A stretch of 64,000 nt of DNA, from positions 59,382 through 123,381 of the forward strand of contig NZ_AUHZ01000009.1 of assembly GCF_000423445.1 (NCBI RefSeq). Reading direction: 5' to 3'. Made by a program: the position numbers and the translations under genes. This document shows positions 1-9,229 of the stretch, in pieces; positions within the stretch are counted from its first letter, which is position 1; each line of letters starts with the position of its first letter. Origin of the DNA: Acidipropionibacterium thoenii DSM 20276. GTDB taxonomy: Bacteria > Actinomycetota > Actinomycetes > Propionibacteriales > Propionibacteriaceae. The notes below the pieces were generated by a model, which saw nothing but the letters and a program-made list of their open reading frames with translations, ran no database searches and had not been told where the DNA came from.

Positions 1-22
1 CGCCGGCCACCGGTTGCTCTGA

Positions 23-56
23 ATAATTGGTGCGGGATAATTGCTGCGGGGAATTG
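23..56. repeat. Short tandem direct repeat upstream of DUF222 gene
   Basis: Two adjacent 14-bp copies lie at 23-36 and 37-50, ATAATTGGTGCGGG and ATAATTGCTGCGGG, differing at one base. A partial third copy (GAATTG) follows at 51-56. The array is AT-rich against its surroundings and sits about 70 bp before the DUF222 gene, so it could be a promoter or operator region. No function is established. Confidence 0.6.
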
Positions 57-122
57 TCCAGATCATGAGATCGGCGGGATTCCGGCGGAAAAAGTGTCAG
101 TGCTGCCTGGTTCAATTGATAC

Positions 123-1424
123 ATGGAAACCGAACCCCTCGATGACTGGGCAGGAGGAATCGCTGCGCGGTCGGCCAGGCAAAGACTGGCCGACGCGCAG
201 ATAGCTGTTCGGCGGGCCGAGGTGGAGAAAATCCACGCGGTGCTGGAGATGATTGATATCTGGCCGATTCCTGAAGAGCTGGACATCGGGCATCCCGTCG
301 CCGAGCGTCATGTCCCGGCCGGGGCTGCTGGTGCTGGAGAGGTGGGTCAGTTCGTGACCCTTGAGGTCGCGGCTGCCCTGGGAGTCTCCGAGCCGGCGGC
401 CTGGATGCTGGTGCATGGCGCCGCGAACCTGCGCTCCCGTCACCCGCTGATGTGGCAGCAGGTCCAGGATCTGCAGGTGGAGGTGTGGCAGGCACGCAGG
501 ATCGTGACAGCCTGCCGGGAGCTCTCCCTGGAGGCGGCTCTGGAGGTGGACCGAAAGCTGTCTCGTCACTGGGGTTCGGGTCTGGGATTCGGCATGATCG
601 AGAAGAGGGCCAGGGGATACATCGTCACCGCCGACAAGGCCCTGGCGCTCAGGAAGGCCAAGGCGGCCCATGACGAGAGGTATGTCTCGATCAGGCACAA
701 CGGTGACTCCACCTCCATGGTGATCGCCAGGATCGCCACCGCAGCGGCGCTGCACCTGGAGGACTCGCTGGGCCGGCTGGCCGATCATCTCATTGCGGAG
801 GGCGCCCAGGAGGCGTTGCCCTTCCTGAGGGCCAAGGCCCTGGAGATGATCGCCACCCCTTACCTCCCCGAAGGAGCCGGTGGCCTGTCGACCGCGAGTC
901 CGGCACCGGTGCTGCCGCTGGCCGATGTGATGGTTCACATCAGCGCAGAGGATCTCGACCCCACGACGTGGGCCGGAAGCCTCGCCCAGGTCGCCACTCG
1001 GGGCGGGGACGTCGGACCTGTGCTGCTGCCCCAGCTGGCTGACCTGCTGGGGCACTTCAGGATCCGGGTGGTCCCGGTCATCGACCTCAATCAGGACCTC
1101 ACCTTCGACGGGTATCAGATCCCCACCCGGATGAGGATGCAGATGCAGCTGCGGGAGGACACCTCGGTGTTCCCGTACTCGTCACGCAGGTCGTGGGGAT
1201 GCGACCTGGATCACACCGAGCCGTTCAGGCCCGGCAGCCCGGCCCCGCCGGGCCAGACCCGGACCTCCAACCTCGGTCCGCTCTCCCGATCCGAGCACCG
1301 CGCCAAGACCAACGGCGCCTGGACTGTCGAGCAACCCGCCCAGGGCCTCTACCTGTGGACCTCACCGACCGGAATGCGCTTCGCCGTGGTCAACGGCCAC
1401 ACCCACCGACTGCCCGGACAGTAG
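123..1424 (+). CDS. DUF222 domain / HNH endonuclease-like protein (13E12-repeat type)
   Basis: A 433-residue protein with the layout of the actinobacterial DUF222 (REP13E12-type) family: a helical N-terminal DUF222 region and a C-terminal HNH nuclease-like motif. The HNH elements are C360-D-L-D-H364, N383 in TSNLGP, and H392-R-A-K395. Such genes are often multicopy and linked to mobile DNA, and their role is unknown. DNA cleavage is inferred from the motif alone. No clear ribosome binding site precedes the ATG. The gene converges on the acetyltransferase gene with only 26 bp between stop codons. Confidence 0.85.
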   Translation: METEPLDDWAGGIAARSARQRLADAQIAVRRAEVEKIHAVLEMIDIWPIPEELDIGHPVAERHVPAGAAGAGEVGQFVTLEVAAALGVSEPAAWMLVHGAANLRSRHPLMWQQVQDLQVEVWQARRIVTACRELSLEAALEVDRKLSRHWGSGLGFGMIEKRARGYIVTADKALALRKAKAAHDERYVSIRHNGDSTSMVIARIATAAALHLEDSLGRLADHLIAEGAQEALPFLRAKALEMIATPYLPEGAGGLSTASPAPVLPLADVMVHISAEDLDPTTWAGSLAQVATRGGDVGPVLLPQLADLLGHFRIRVVPVIDLNQDLTFDGYQIPTRMRMQMQLREDTSVFPYSSRRSWGCDLDHTEPFRPGSPAPPGQTRTSNLGPLSRSEHRAKTNGAWTVEQPAQGLYLWTSPTGMRFAVVNGHTHRLPGQ

Positions 1425-1450
1425 CCACCGTGACGTGCAGCTGAAGCTCC

Positions 1451-2017
1451 TCAGTCAGGCTGGGCCGCTCGCCATTCCGTCGCAAGGATGCCGTGATAGC
1501 AGGAGTCGCAGATCCCCAGGGAGGAGTGGTGAGCCTGGCGTCTGATGCCCTCCTGGCGCAGCCCTGCCTTCGTCATGACCCGTCCGGAGGCGGGATTGCG
1601 GGGGTCGTGGACCGATTCCACCTTGTGGGCTCCGACCTGACCGATGAGGAAATCGGTGACGGCTCGAAGTGCCTCAGTGGCCAGACCCTGGCCCCACCAC
1701 TGGCGTCCGTAGCAGTATCCGATCTGGAAGAGGGCGGCGGCTCTCACCAACGCGACCACGTTGATGGTGCCGATCAGCACGCCGGAGTCTCTCAGAGTGA
1801 CGCCCCAGGCGTACCAGTCGGGCTCGAGGTAGTGGGATGTCCAGTCGGTGAGCACTGATCTGGACTCATCCACGTCGGGATGGGCGAGCCAGCCCAGATG
1901 CCGGGTCACCTGCGGATCGGACGCCCAGTTGTCGTACATCTCCTGGGCATCATCGACGGACAGCCGCCGCAGCACCAGGCGGTCGGTGGCCAGAGTGATG
2001 GTTCCCAGGTGATTCAC
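1451..2017 (-). CDS. GNAT family N-acetyltransferase (RimJ/RimL-like)
   Basis: A 188-residue GNAT protein. The N-terminus (TDRLVLRRLSVDDAQEMYDN) is the first strand and helix typical of RimJ/RimL-type acetyltransferases. The acetyl-CoA loop is seen in GQGLATEALRAVTDFL, followed by the usual NPASGRVMTKAGLRQEG segment. It should transfer acetyl from acetyl-CoA to an amine, but the substrate cannot be read from sequence. I chose the GTG at 2017 because homology begins there; the open frame continues upstream into the metal exporter gene, which would force an implausible overlap. Confidence 0.85.
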   Translation of the reverse strand: MNHLGTITLATDRLVLRRLSVDDAQEMYDNWASDPQVTRHLGWLAHPDVDESRSVLTDWTSHYLEPDWYAWGVTLRDSGVLIGTINVVALVRAAALFQIGYCYGRQWWGQGLATEALRAVTDFLIGQVGAHKVESVHDPRNPASGRVMTKAGLRQEGIRRQAHHSSLGICDSCYHGILATEWRAAQPD

Positions 2018-2049
2018 GCCCGTGAGCCTACCGACGCCCGCCCGAGTCC

Positions 2050-2997
2050 TCAGTGGCGAAGATGCTCGTGGTCGCGATGCTCGGGGGAGTCGACCTGGAA
2101 GGTCGAGTGCGTGACAGCCACCGGGAAGTGGGAGGCCACGCACTGCTGGAGGCTGTGGACCATCTGGACACGCGAGTGCTCGTCGATCTGCGCGCTCACG
2201 GTGACGTGAGCGGTCAGGGCCACATTGCCGGTGGAGATGGTGGTGACGTGCAGGTCATGGACGTCGTTGATCCCGGGCACCGAGAGGATGTGCTCACGGA
2301 CCTCCGAGAGCTCAAGCCCCTCCGGCGTCTCCTCCATGAGGATCCGCAGCGAACGACGCAACAGGATCGCCGCCCGCGGGGCCATCAGGGCTGCGATGAA
2401 CAGGGCGGCCACGGCGTCGCCGTAGTGCCAACCGGTGGTCACCGCGACTGTCGCTGCGACGATCACGGCCAGCGATCCCAGCGCGTCATTGGCGACCTCC
2501 AGGAAGGCCGCCCGCATGTTGAGGGAGTCTCCGCGCCCGCCCGAGAGAATCAGAAGCGACACGGCATTGGCCACCAGCCCGATGACGCCGATCGCCAGCA
2601 TCGCACCGGCATCCACCGGTGTCGGGGACAGCAGCTTCTGGACGGCCTCCCAGGCGACCAGCAGGCAGATGATGAGCAGCATTCCGGCCTGCAGGGCGGC
2701 GGCGATCACCTCGGACCGTTCCCACCCCCAGGTGTGCCGGTCATCGCGCGGCCTGGCCATCAGCACCGTGGCGATCAGGGCGATCACCAGACCGGTGGAG
2801 TCGACGGCCATGTGCCCGGCGTCGGCTGCCAATGCCAGCGACCCGGTCACCACCGCTCCGACCAGCTCGACGACCAGCACGACGACGGTCACCGCCAGGG
2901 CAGCCGTCAGGCGACGCCGTGAGACGCCATGACCGCCGTGCTCGTGCGCCAATGACTCCCCATGGTCGGACACGATGTTGAGAACCCTTCTCTTCAT
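2050..2997 (-). CDS. Cation diffusion facilitator (CzcD/ZitB-type metal exporter)
   Basis: About 315 residues with six predicted membrane helices. It has the CDF metal-site signature in helix 2 (DAGHMAVD), a matching site in helix 5 (EVANDALGS), and a cytoplasmic C-terminal domain with VHDLHV. Histidine-rich ends (HEHGGHG near the N-terminus, HRDHEHLRH at the C-terminus) suggest Zn, Co, Cd or similar ligands. It should export divalent metal by proton antiport. The ATG at 2997 lies inside a CsoR-like palindrome. A GTG at 2964, preceded by AGAGAAGG, is an alternative start that would place the operator fully upstream. Confidence 0.9.
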   Translation of the reverse strand: MKRRVLNIVSDHGESLAHEHGGHGVSRRRLTAALAVTVVVLVVELVGAVVTGSLALAADAGHMAVDSTGLVIALIATVLMARPRDDRHTWGWERSEVIAAALQAGMLLIICLLVAWEAVQKLLSPTPVDAGAMLAIGVIGLVANAVSLLILSGGRGDSLNMRAAFLEVANDALGSLAVIVAATVAVTTGWHYGDAVAALFIAALMAPRAAILLRRSLRILMEETPEGLELSEVREHILSVPGINDVHDLHVTTISTGNVALTAHVTVSAQIDEHSRVQMVHSLQQCVASHFPVAVTHSTFQVDSPEHRDHEHLRH

Positions 2998-3012
2998 ACC
3001 CGCAGGGGGTAT
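2996..3012. promoter_or_regulatory. CsoR/RcnR-like metal-repressor operator
   Basis: A perfect 6-bp inverted repeat, ATACCC-N5-GGGTAT, overlaps the ATG of the CDF exporter. The G/C-rich centre with ATA/TAT ends matches the style of operators bound by CsoR, RcnR and CstR family repressors. A TATACC -10-like hexamer for the minus strand lies within it. No csoR gene is in the window, so the regulator would act from elsewhere. Confidence 0.6.
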
Positions 3013-3028
3013 ATGGACGGGCTCAACG

Positions 3029-4708
3029 TTACCGCTTCGCCCGCCGGTCCGAGACATCAACGACTGATCCGCCGACGCCGGCGTGGTCCGGCGACACCTC
3101 GATCCGTCGCCAGCCGGCCAGGCCCAGCAGCTCCGCATGGTGGCTCACCAGCACCACCGACGCGCCTGCCGTCAGCTCCAGGAAGGAGTCCAGCAGTGCC
3201 ACCGCGGTGTCCACGTCGATGGCCGAGATGGCCTCATCGAGAAGGTAGACCGATGACCCCGACAGCAACCCCCGTGCCAGCAGGGTGAACTGCCTCTCGC
3301 CCCTCGAGGCCACCGTGATGTCCGGCAGCCCTGCCAGCCTCTGATAGAACCCGGTGCCACCCGACAGCCGAGTCAGCAGCGCCTCATCCCAGTCGAAGGC
3401 CCCGTAGTAGGTCGCATTGTCGCGGAATGAGGAGTGGAAGACCGGGGAGCCGTCACCGGAGTAGAAGACGGCGTCGCGGGGATCGGCGAGCGTGCCACCG
3501 GCCACGGTGACGACGCCGCTGTCAGCCGGGGAGAAGTAGATCGACTTGAGAAGTGTGGTCTTGCCCGAACCGGACGGCCCGCACAGCAGCACCCTGTCGC
3601 CGGGGGCCAGGCTGAGCCGGGGAAGAACCAGGCCACTGTCCTCGGACGAGACCGAGGAATCGGGGGAGCGGCCGCCGGTCCTCACCGACACTCCCTGGAC
3701 TGGCACCTCCCGGCACCGTAACCTGCCGACCCCCGCGTCGATCGACGGCCGCCAGGAGACCTTCCCGGCCACCGTCTCGAACTGGGCCCTGATCTCATCG
3801 GTGGAGTGGATGGCGTTGATGCTGTAGAGCACATCGCCCAGCGGGGAGAGGAAAGCCTTGGCGTAGCCCAGGGTCGCCGCCACCGCACCCACGGATATCT
3901 GGCCCCGGAGGCAGGCGGCGCCAGCCACCACGAAGGACAGGAAGTACACCAGCTCGGTACAGGTTCCCGATGCTCCGTCGGCAATGGTCTTGCGTCTGCC
4001 GTAGCCGAATCTGGCCCGGGCAACGCTGCTGGCCTGGCTCCAGTGCGTGCTGGCGAAGGCCGATTGTGCCCGCGGTGGGATCTGCAGACGAGCGCGCAGG
4101 AACTCCTCGATGCGGGTCGTGTAGTCCTGCAGCACCGAGTAGTACCGGCTGGCTGCTGCTGACAGCCGGGTCCGGAACGGCCGGGGGACCGCCAGGGCGA
4201 CCAGGGACATCGCGAAGATCGTGACTGCGATCAGGGGACTGGTGTACCAGGCCAGGACCACGCCGTAGACCAGCATCGCGATGCAGTCCTTGACGATGGC
4301 GACCAGCGGAGTCAGATAGTCCTGCTCGAGTTTGGTGACGTTGTTGGTGACCTGCGAGAGTTCGGCGCCAGCGCCCTCAGCACTGTGCCAGTCCTCCGGT
4401 GGCTGACCCAGGAACGCCAGGAAGTACTGCTGCTTGGCGGAGCGGTCGAATCGCACGGAGACCCGCCACCAGATCAACTGCGCCACGATCTCACAGAGAA
4501 GTCCCACGAGCAGCAGCACCAGATATTTCATGGCAATGCTCATCAGGCTGACCCGATGGTGGATCAGAACATCATCCACCAGCATTCCGGTGAGCGCCGG
4601 AAGTAACGCATAGGAAATGCTTCCCACGGTGTCGACGCCGATATTGAGGGCAATACCGGCCCGTATCTCGCGAATAATCCGGGCGAGGGCTGATCCACCA
4701 TGGCACAT
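3029..4708 (-). CDS. ABC exporter, fused membrane and ATPase domains
   Basis: A 559-residue type I ABC exporter half. An N-terminal six-helix membrane domain covers roughly residues 10-290. The nucleotide-binding domain has Walker A GPSGSGKTT, Walker B VYLLDEAIS and a switch histidine in VSHH. The signature is altered: ASRGERQ where LSGGERQ is usual, so its first glycine is replaced by arginine. Half-exporters work as dimers, so it is a homodimer or needs a partner not present here. Substrate is unknown. It lies 72 bp downstream of the activase gene on the same strand, but a TATACC hexamer 7 nt before the ATG suggests its own leaderless transcript. Confidence 0.85.
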   Translation of the reverse strand: MCHGGSALARIIREIRAGIALNIGVDTVGSISYALLPALTGMLVDDVLIHHRVSLMSIAMKYLVLLLVGLLCEIVAQLIWWRVSVRFDRSAKQQYFLAFLGQPPEDWHSAEGAGAELSQVTNNVTKLEQDYLTPLVAIVKDCIAMLVYGVVLAWYTSPLIAVTIFAMSLVALAVPRPFRTRLSAAASRYYSVLQDYTTRIEEFLRARLQIPPRAQSAFASTHWSQASSVARARFGYGRRKTIADGASGTCTELVYFLSFVVAGAACLRGQISVGAVAATLGYAKAFLSPLGDVLYSINAIHSTDEIRAQFETVAGKVSWRPSIDAGVGRLRCREVPVQGVSVRTGGRSPDSSVSSEDSGLVLPRLSLAPGDRVLLCGPSGSGKTTLLKSIYFSPADSGVVTVAGGTLADPRDAVFYSGDGSPVFHSSFRDNATYYGAFDWDEALLTRLSGGTGFYQRLAGLPDITVASRGERQFTLLARGLLSGSSVYLLDEAISAIDVDTAVALLDSFLELTAGASVVLVSHHAELLGLAGWRRIEVSPDHAGVGGSVVDVSDRRAKR

Positions 4709-4715
4709 GATTGTC

Positions 4716-4721
4716 GGTATA
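4716..4721 (-). promoter_or_regulatory. -10 element for leaderless ABC exporter mRNA
   Basis: TATACC on the minus strand ends 7 nt before the ATG at 4708. There is no Shine-Dalgarno sequence. This fits the window-wide leaderless promoter pattern. Confidence 0.5.
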
Positions 4722-4780
4722 TCAGGTGGCGATGGTGACCTCTCGGCCGGGGAGAGCAGCCGCGCCGCCGAGACCCGGTC

Positions 4781-7700
4781 TCAGACCTCGGCCATCTCGT
4801 GAGGAGCGAGCGAGGCCGTCGCCGGTGAGGTGGGGATGTCCTGGTCCTGGCCGGCATTGCGGTCGCGGGCGGTGGCGGCCATCAGCTTGATCCGGTTGAG
4901 CTGGTTCACCTGGGATGCCCCGGGGTCGTAGTCCACCGAGACAATATTGGCCTGCGGGTACTGACGTCGCAGCTCCCGGAAGATGCCGCGTCCGGTGACA
5001 TGGTTCGGCAGGCAGGCGAACGGCTGCACGCAGGCGATATTGGGCACATCCTCGCGGATCATGTCGACCATCTCGCCCACCAGGTACCAACCCTCACCGG
5101 CCTGGTTGCCCAGCTGGACGATCTTCTGGGCCTCCTCCATCAAGGTGGTGATCGGGGTGGCCGGCTCGAACCGCCGGCTGCGGGCCAGCTCGGCGTCAAT
5201 CGGCTTCTGGTACTGCATCAGCAGCGCCCGGAAGGCCTTCTTGACGTGCCGGCCCCATTTGTCGGTGCCGAAGGTCTTGTAGTTGTAGTCGCCGGAGGAC
5301 AGGCAGTTGTAGACGAACCACATCAGCCCGGGCAGCACGGCCTCGCAGTCCTCGGACTCGATGGTCTCGACGATGTGATTGTTGGCATCGGGGTGGAACT
5401 GCACGAGGATCTCGCCGAGCACCCCGACCCGTGGCTTGCGGGGGACATCGCGCAGCTCCAGCCGATCGAAGTCCTCGACGATCCACCGGATCAGCTTCTT
5501 GTAGGAGGTCGAGGCCCCCAGCGTCTGGGAATGCCGACCGGTGAGGAAGTGTTCCCGGCAGATCACCGTCCAGTGCTCCATCAGGGCGTCGGCCGACCCG
5601 GCGACCGTCTCGTAGGGACGGGTGCGCAGGTGCACCTTCTGCAGCAGGTCGCCCAGCGAGATCGCCTGGATCATCTTGTGGACCAGGGGTGCGGTCAGCG
5701 AGAAGCCCGGATTCTCCTCGACCCCTTGAAGGCTGGCCGCGATCACCGGGATGTGGCCGAAGCCGGCGTCCTTGAGTCCCTTGCGCAGCAGTGCGATGTA
5801 GTTGGTCGCCCGGCACATCCCACCGGTCTGGGTGAGGAACAAGGTGGTGTGGTCCAGGTCGTAGCGCCCCGATCTCAGGGCGCCGACCAGCTGTCCGATG
5901 ACCACCACTGCGGGGAAGCAGGCGTCATTGTTGACCAGCGACAGGCCGTACTCGATGTCGGACCTCGGAGCGGTCCTGAGCACCTCCACCCGGTACCCGG
6001 CGGCCTGCAGGGCCGCCTCGGCCAGCGCGGTCTGGTAGGGCGCCAGCTGCGGGATGAGGATCGTGTGGGTGGCCCTCATCTCCTTGGTGAAGGGCACCCG
6101 GTCGTCGCTGACGGGATGGGCGACCAGCGGCCGCTCGTGACTGCGTCGATCCTTCGCGGCGGCCTTGAGGGAGCGCAACCGGATCCGGGCAGCACCCAGG
6201 TTGGAGACCTCGTCGATCTTGAGACTGGTGTAGATCCGGTCACGCGCGGACATGATCTCGCGCACCTGATCGGTGGTGATGGCGTCCAGCCCGCAGCCGA
6301 AGGAGTTGAGCTGGACGATCTCCAGATCGGGGCGCGAGGCCACGAAGGCGGCGGCCTGGTAGAGCCGAGAGTGGAACATCCACTGGTCGCGCACCCGCAG
6401 CGGTCGCTCCAGCAGATCGGCGCCCAGGTGGGCCACCGAGTCCTCGGTGAGCACCGCCAGACCCAGCGAGTTGGCCATCTCGGGAATGCCGTGGTGGATC
6501 TCGGGATCCACGTGGTAGGGCCGTCCGGCCAGCACGATTCCCGGCACATGGTGCTGTTCCATGTAGGCCAGCGCGTCCTCACCCATCCTGCGGACGTCGG
6601 CATGGAATGCCCGGTCCTCGGCCAGTCCCTTGTCGATGGCCTCGCGGGCCTCCTCGTAACTCACCCCGTCGTCGCCGAAGACCTCGGCGAGCCGCTCAGC
6701 GAGCTTCTCGGGATCGGCCAGCGACAGGAAGGGCGAGATGAGTTCGACGTCCTTGTCGCGCAGATCCTCCACATTGGCTCGCAGCACCTCGGGATAGGAG
6801 GCCACCACCGGGCAGTTGAAGTGGTTGTCGGCCGCCGCCACGGTCTGCTGCTCGAAGCGGATGCAGGGGTCGAAGATGCGGGTGACGCCGCGCTCGATGA
6901 GGTCCTCGATGTGGCCATTGTTCAGCTTGGCGGGATAGCAGATGTTCTCCGAGGCGATCGACTCCATGCCCTTGTCGAAGAGCTCATGGGAGGAGCGCCC
7001 GGAGATCATCACCCGATACCCCAGGGCCGACAGGGTGGTGAACCAGAAGGGGTAGTTCTCGTACATGTTGAGCGCCCGCGGCAGGCCGAGATCGCCACGG
7101 AAGGCCTTCTTGGCGGTGAGACGCCGGTAGGAGAAGAGCCGCTTGTACTTGGCCTCGAAGACATTCGGGAGCTCGGACTTGGGACGCCGCCCGGCCGCCT
7201 TGTTGTCGACCTCGGCACCCCGGTCGCAGCGGTTGCCCGAGACGAACACCCGCCCGTCGGAGAAGGTGGAGATGGTGCGCTGGCAGTGGTTCTGGCACAG
7301 CGTGCAGTCGTCGCGGTGGGTCTCCACCGCGAACCCGTCGAGCTCGGCGCGCTGACGCAGCCCCGGCGTCGTGCTGGGCTCACCGGCGTGGAACCGGGCC
7401 CGGGCCGTCATCGCGGCCCCGAAGGCCCCCATCAGACCGGCCTCATTGGGGCGGACCACCTCGTGGCCGGTGAGCAGCTCGAAGGCTCTCAGCACGGCGT
7501 CATTGAGGAAGGTCCCGCCCTGGACGACGACCCGCTCGCCCAGCTGGGCCGGATCGGTGAGCTTGATGACCTTGTAGAGAGCGTTGCGGATCACCGAGTA
7601 GGACAGTCCGGCGGCGATGTCACTGGGGGTGGCGCCCTCCTTCTGGGCCTGCTTGACCGAGGAGTTCATGAACACGGTGCAGCGGCTGCCCAGATCCACC

Positions 7701-9145
7701 GGATGCTCGGCGAGAAGGCTCATCCGGGCGAAGCTGCGGATGTCGGTGTCCATCCCGGCGGCGAAGGTCTGCAGGAAGGAGCCGCAACCCGAGGAGCAGG
7801 CCTCGTTGACGCTGATCGAGTCGATGCAGTCGTCGAAGACCTTGAGGTACTTCATGTCCTGGCCGCCGATGTCGATGATCGAGGTGACGCCGGGGCACAG
7901 GTGCTCAGCAGCCCGGTAGTGGGCCATCGTCTCGACCTCGCCGTCCTCGGCCCCCAGGGCGGCCTTGACCAGACCCTCCCCGTAACCGGTGGTGCAGGTC
8001 CGGGCGATCCGGGCACCCTCGGGAAGACTGTCGTAGAGGTCGGCGAGGATCTCCACCGCGGCGTTGACCGGATCGCCCTGGTTGGAGGCGTAGTGGGAGG
8101 CCACGATGGTCAGCGACTCGTCCAGCAGCACCGACTTGATGGTGGTCGATCCGGCGTCGATGCCCAGGAACAGATCACCGCGGGCCGCCGACAGCGGCTT
8201 GACCGGCAGCTTGGTGCGCGCGTGACGGGCGTGGAAGGAGTCCAGCTCCGCCTGGTCGTGGAACAGCGGGGGCATCGACTGGCTCACCCCGGTGGCGGTG
8301 CGGGCGGTGGTGGCCCGGCGGGCCAGATCGGCCAGGCTGATCGGCGAGGACTCGGCCCTCAGAGCCGCTCCCATCGCGACGTAGAGCTGGGCGCGGCGCG
8401 GCGTCACGAAGCTGTCGGCCTTGCCGTCCAGCAGACCGGCGAAGGCCTTGCGCAGGCTCGGCATGAAGTGCAGCGGACCGCCCAGGAAGATCACCTGGCC
8501 GCGGATCGGACGCCCGCAGGCCAGACCTGCGATGCACTGGGTGGCCACCGCCTTCATCACCGAGGCGGCCAGATCCTCGTGGCGGGCCCCCTCGTTGAGC
8601 AGCGGCTGGAGGTCGGACTTGGCGAACACCCCGCAGCGCGAGGCGATCGGATGGGTGGTGGTGGCGTGCAGCGCCAGCTCGTCGAGGCCCGGTGCGTCGG
8701 TGTGCAGCAGAGTGGCCATCTGGTCGATGAAGGCCCCGGTGCCGCCGGCGCAGGAGCCGTTCATCCGCTGCTCGGGGACCGGCTTGAGGTAGGTGATCTT
8801 GGCGTCCTCGCCGCCCAGCTCCAGCAGCACGTCGGCATCGGGATTCCAGTGCTGGACGGCGGCGGTCTCGGCCATCACCTCCTGGATGAAAGGGACGTCG
8901 AGGGCATCGGCGGTGCCCAGTCCGGCCGACCCGGTCACCGAGACCCGCACCATCGCGGCCGGCAGCGCCGCGGAGACATCGCCCAGCAGCGAGGAGATGG
9001 CGCCGGTGATATCGGCGTGGTGACGCCGGTAGTCCTCGAAGACGATGTCGGCGCCGTTGAGGGGGTCACCATCGAAGACAACGGCCTTGATGGTGGTCGA
9101 GCCGATGTCCAGGCCCATCCGCAGATCTGCTCTCCCGGTGTCCAT
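4781..9145 (-). CDS. Two-ATPase acyl-CoA dehydratase activase (BadF/BcrA/HgdC-type) with dehydratase-like C-terminal region
   Basis: A 1454-residue protein. Two ASKHA ATPase domains of the 2-hydroxyacyl-CoA dehydratase activator family cover about residues 10-265 (GLDIGSTTIKA) and 325-590 (GIDAGSTTIKS). Each keeps cysteines at the positions that hold the bridging [4Fe-4S] cluster in HgdC: C132 and C171, then C450/C454 and C489. A cysteine-rich linker (CTLCQNHC) and DUF2229-type and HgdB-like regions follow (NNDACFPAV, GGMCRATNY). Family members use ATP to drive low-potential electron transfer. The substrate is unknown and no separate dehydratase genes adjoin it. A second in-frame ATG at 9118, preceded by GGGAGAG, is a possible start. 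Confidence 0.85.
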   Translation of the reverse strand: MDTGRADLRMGLDIGSTTIKAVVFDGDPLNGADIVFEDYRRHHADITGAISSLLGDVSAALPAAMVRVSVTGSAGLGTADALDVPFIQEVMAETAAVQHWNPDADVLLELGGEDAKITYLKPVPEQRMNGSCAGGTGAFIDQMATLLHTDAPGLDELALHATTTHPIASRCGVFAKSDLQPLLNEGARHEDLAASVMKAVATQCIAGLACGRPIRGQVIFLGGPLHFMPSLRKAFAGLLDGKADSFVTPRRAQLYVAMGAALRAESSPISLADLARRATTARTATGVSQSMPPLFHDQAELDSFHARHARTKLPVKPLSAARGDLFLGIDAGSTTIKSVLLDESLTIVASHYASNQGDPVNAAVEILADLYDSLPEGARIARTCTTGYGEGLVKAALGAEDGEVETMAHYRAAEHLCPGVTSIIDIGGQDMKYLKVFDDCIDSISVNEACSSGCGSFLQTFAAGMDTDIRSFARMSLLAEHPVDLGSRCTVFMNSSVKQAQKEGATPSDIAAGLSYSVIRNALYKVIKLTDPAQLGERVVVQGGTFLNDAVLRAFELLTGHEVVRPNEAGLMGAFGAAMTARARFHAGEPSTTPGLRQRAELDGFAVETHRDDCTLCQNHCQRTISTFSDGRVFVSGNRCDRGAEVDNKAAGRRPKSELPNVFEAKYKRLFSYRRLTAKKAFRGDLGLPRALNMYENYPFWFTTLSALGYRVMISGRSSHELFDKGMESIASENICYPAKLNNGHIEDLIERGVTRIFDPCIRFEQQTVAAADNHFNCPVVASYPEVLRANVEDLRDKDVELISPFLSLADPEKLAERLAEVFGDDGVSYEEAREAIDKGLAEDRAFHADVRRMGEDALAYMEQHHVPGIVLAGRPYHVDPEIHHGIPEMANSLGLAVLTEDSVAHLGADLLERPLRVRDQWMFHSRLYQAAAFVASRPDLEIVQLNSFGCGLDAITTDQVREIMSARDRIYTSLKIDEVSNLGAARIRLRSLKAAAKDRRSHERPLVAHPVSDDRVPFTKEMRATHTILIPQLAPYQTALAEAALQAAGYRVEVLRTAPRSDIEYGLSLVNNDACFPAVVVIGQLVGALRSGRYDLDHTTLFLTQTGGMCRATNYIALLRKGLKDAGFGHIPVIAASLQGVEENPGFSLTAPLVHKMIQAISLGDLLQKVHLRTRPYETVAGSADALMEHWTVICREHFLTGRHSQTLGASTSYKKLIRWIVEDFDRLELRDVPRKPRVGVLGEILVQFHPDANNHIVETIESEDCEAVLPGLMWFVYNCLSSGDYNYKTFGTDKWGRHVKKAFRALLMQYQKPIDAELARSRRFEPATPITTLMEEAQKIVQLGNQAGEGWYLVGEMVDMIREDVPNIACVQPFACLPNHVTGRGIFRELRRQYPQANIVSVDYDPGASQVNQLNRIKLMAATARDRNAGQDQDIPTSPATASLAPHEMAEV

Positions 9146-9151
9146 GGGCCT

Positions 9152-9170
9152 ATTTCAACACCATGGAAAT
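9152..9170. promoter_or_regulatory. Candidate TetR operator between divergent genes
   Basis: An inverted repeat ATTTC-N9-GAAAT lies in the 84-bp gap between the activase start and the divergent TetR gene. The 19-bp span and position suit TetR-family autoregulation. No binding evidence is available. Confidence 0.3.
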
Positions 9171-9216
9171 CCGCTCCTGCACACCACCCCCCCAATTGGC
9201 GCACAGACCCGTTGCC

Positions 9217-9222
9217 TACCCT
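9217..9222 (+). promoter_or_regulatory. -10 element for leaderless tetR mRNA
   Basis: TACCCT ends 7 nt before the ATG at 9230, with no Shine-Dalgarno sequence between. This fits leaderless transcription. Confidence 0.5.
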
Positions 9223-9229
9223 TGAGGCC

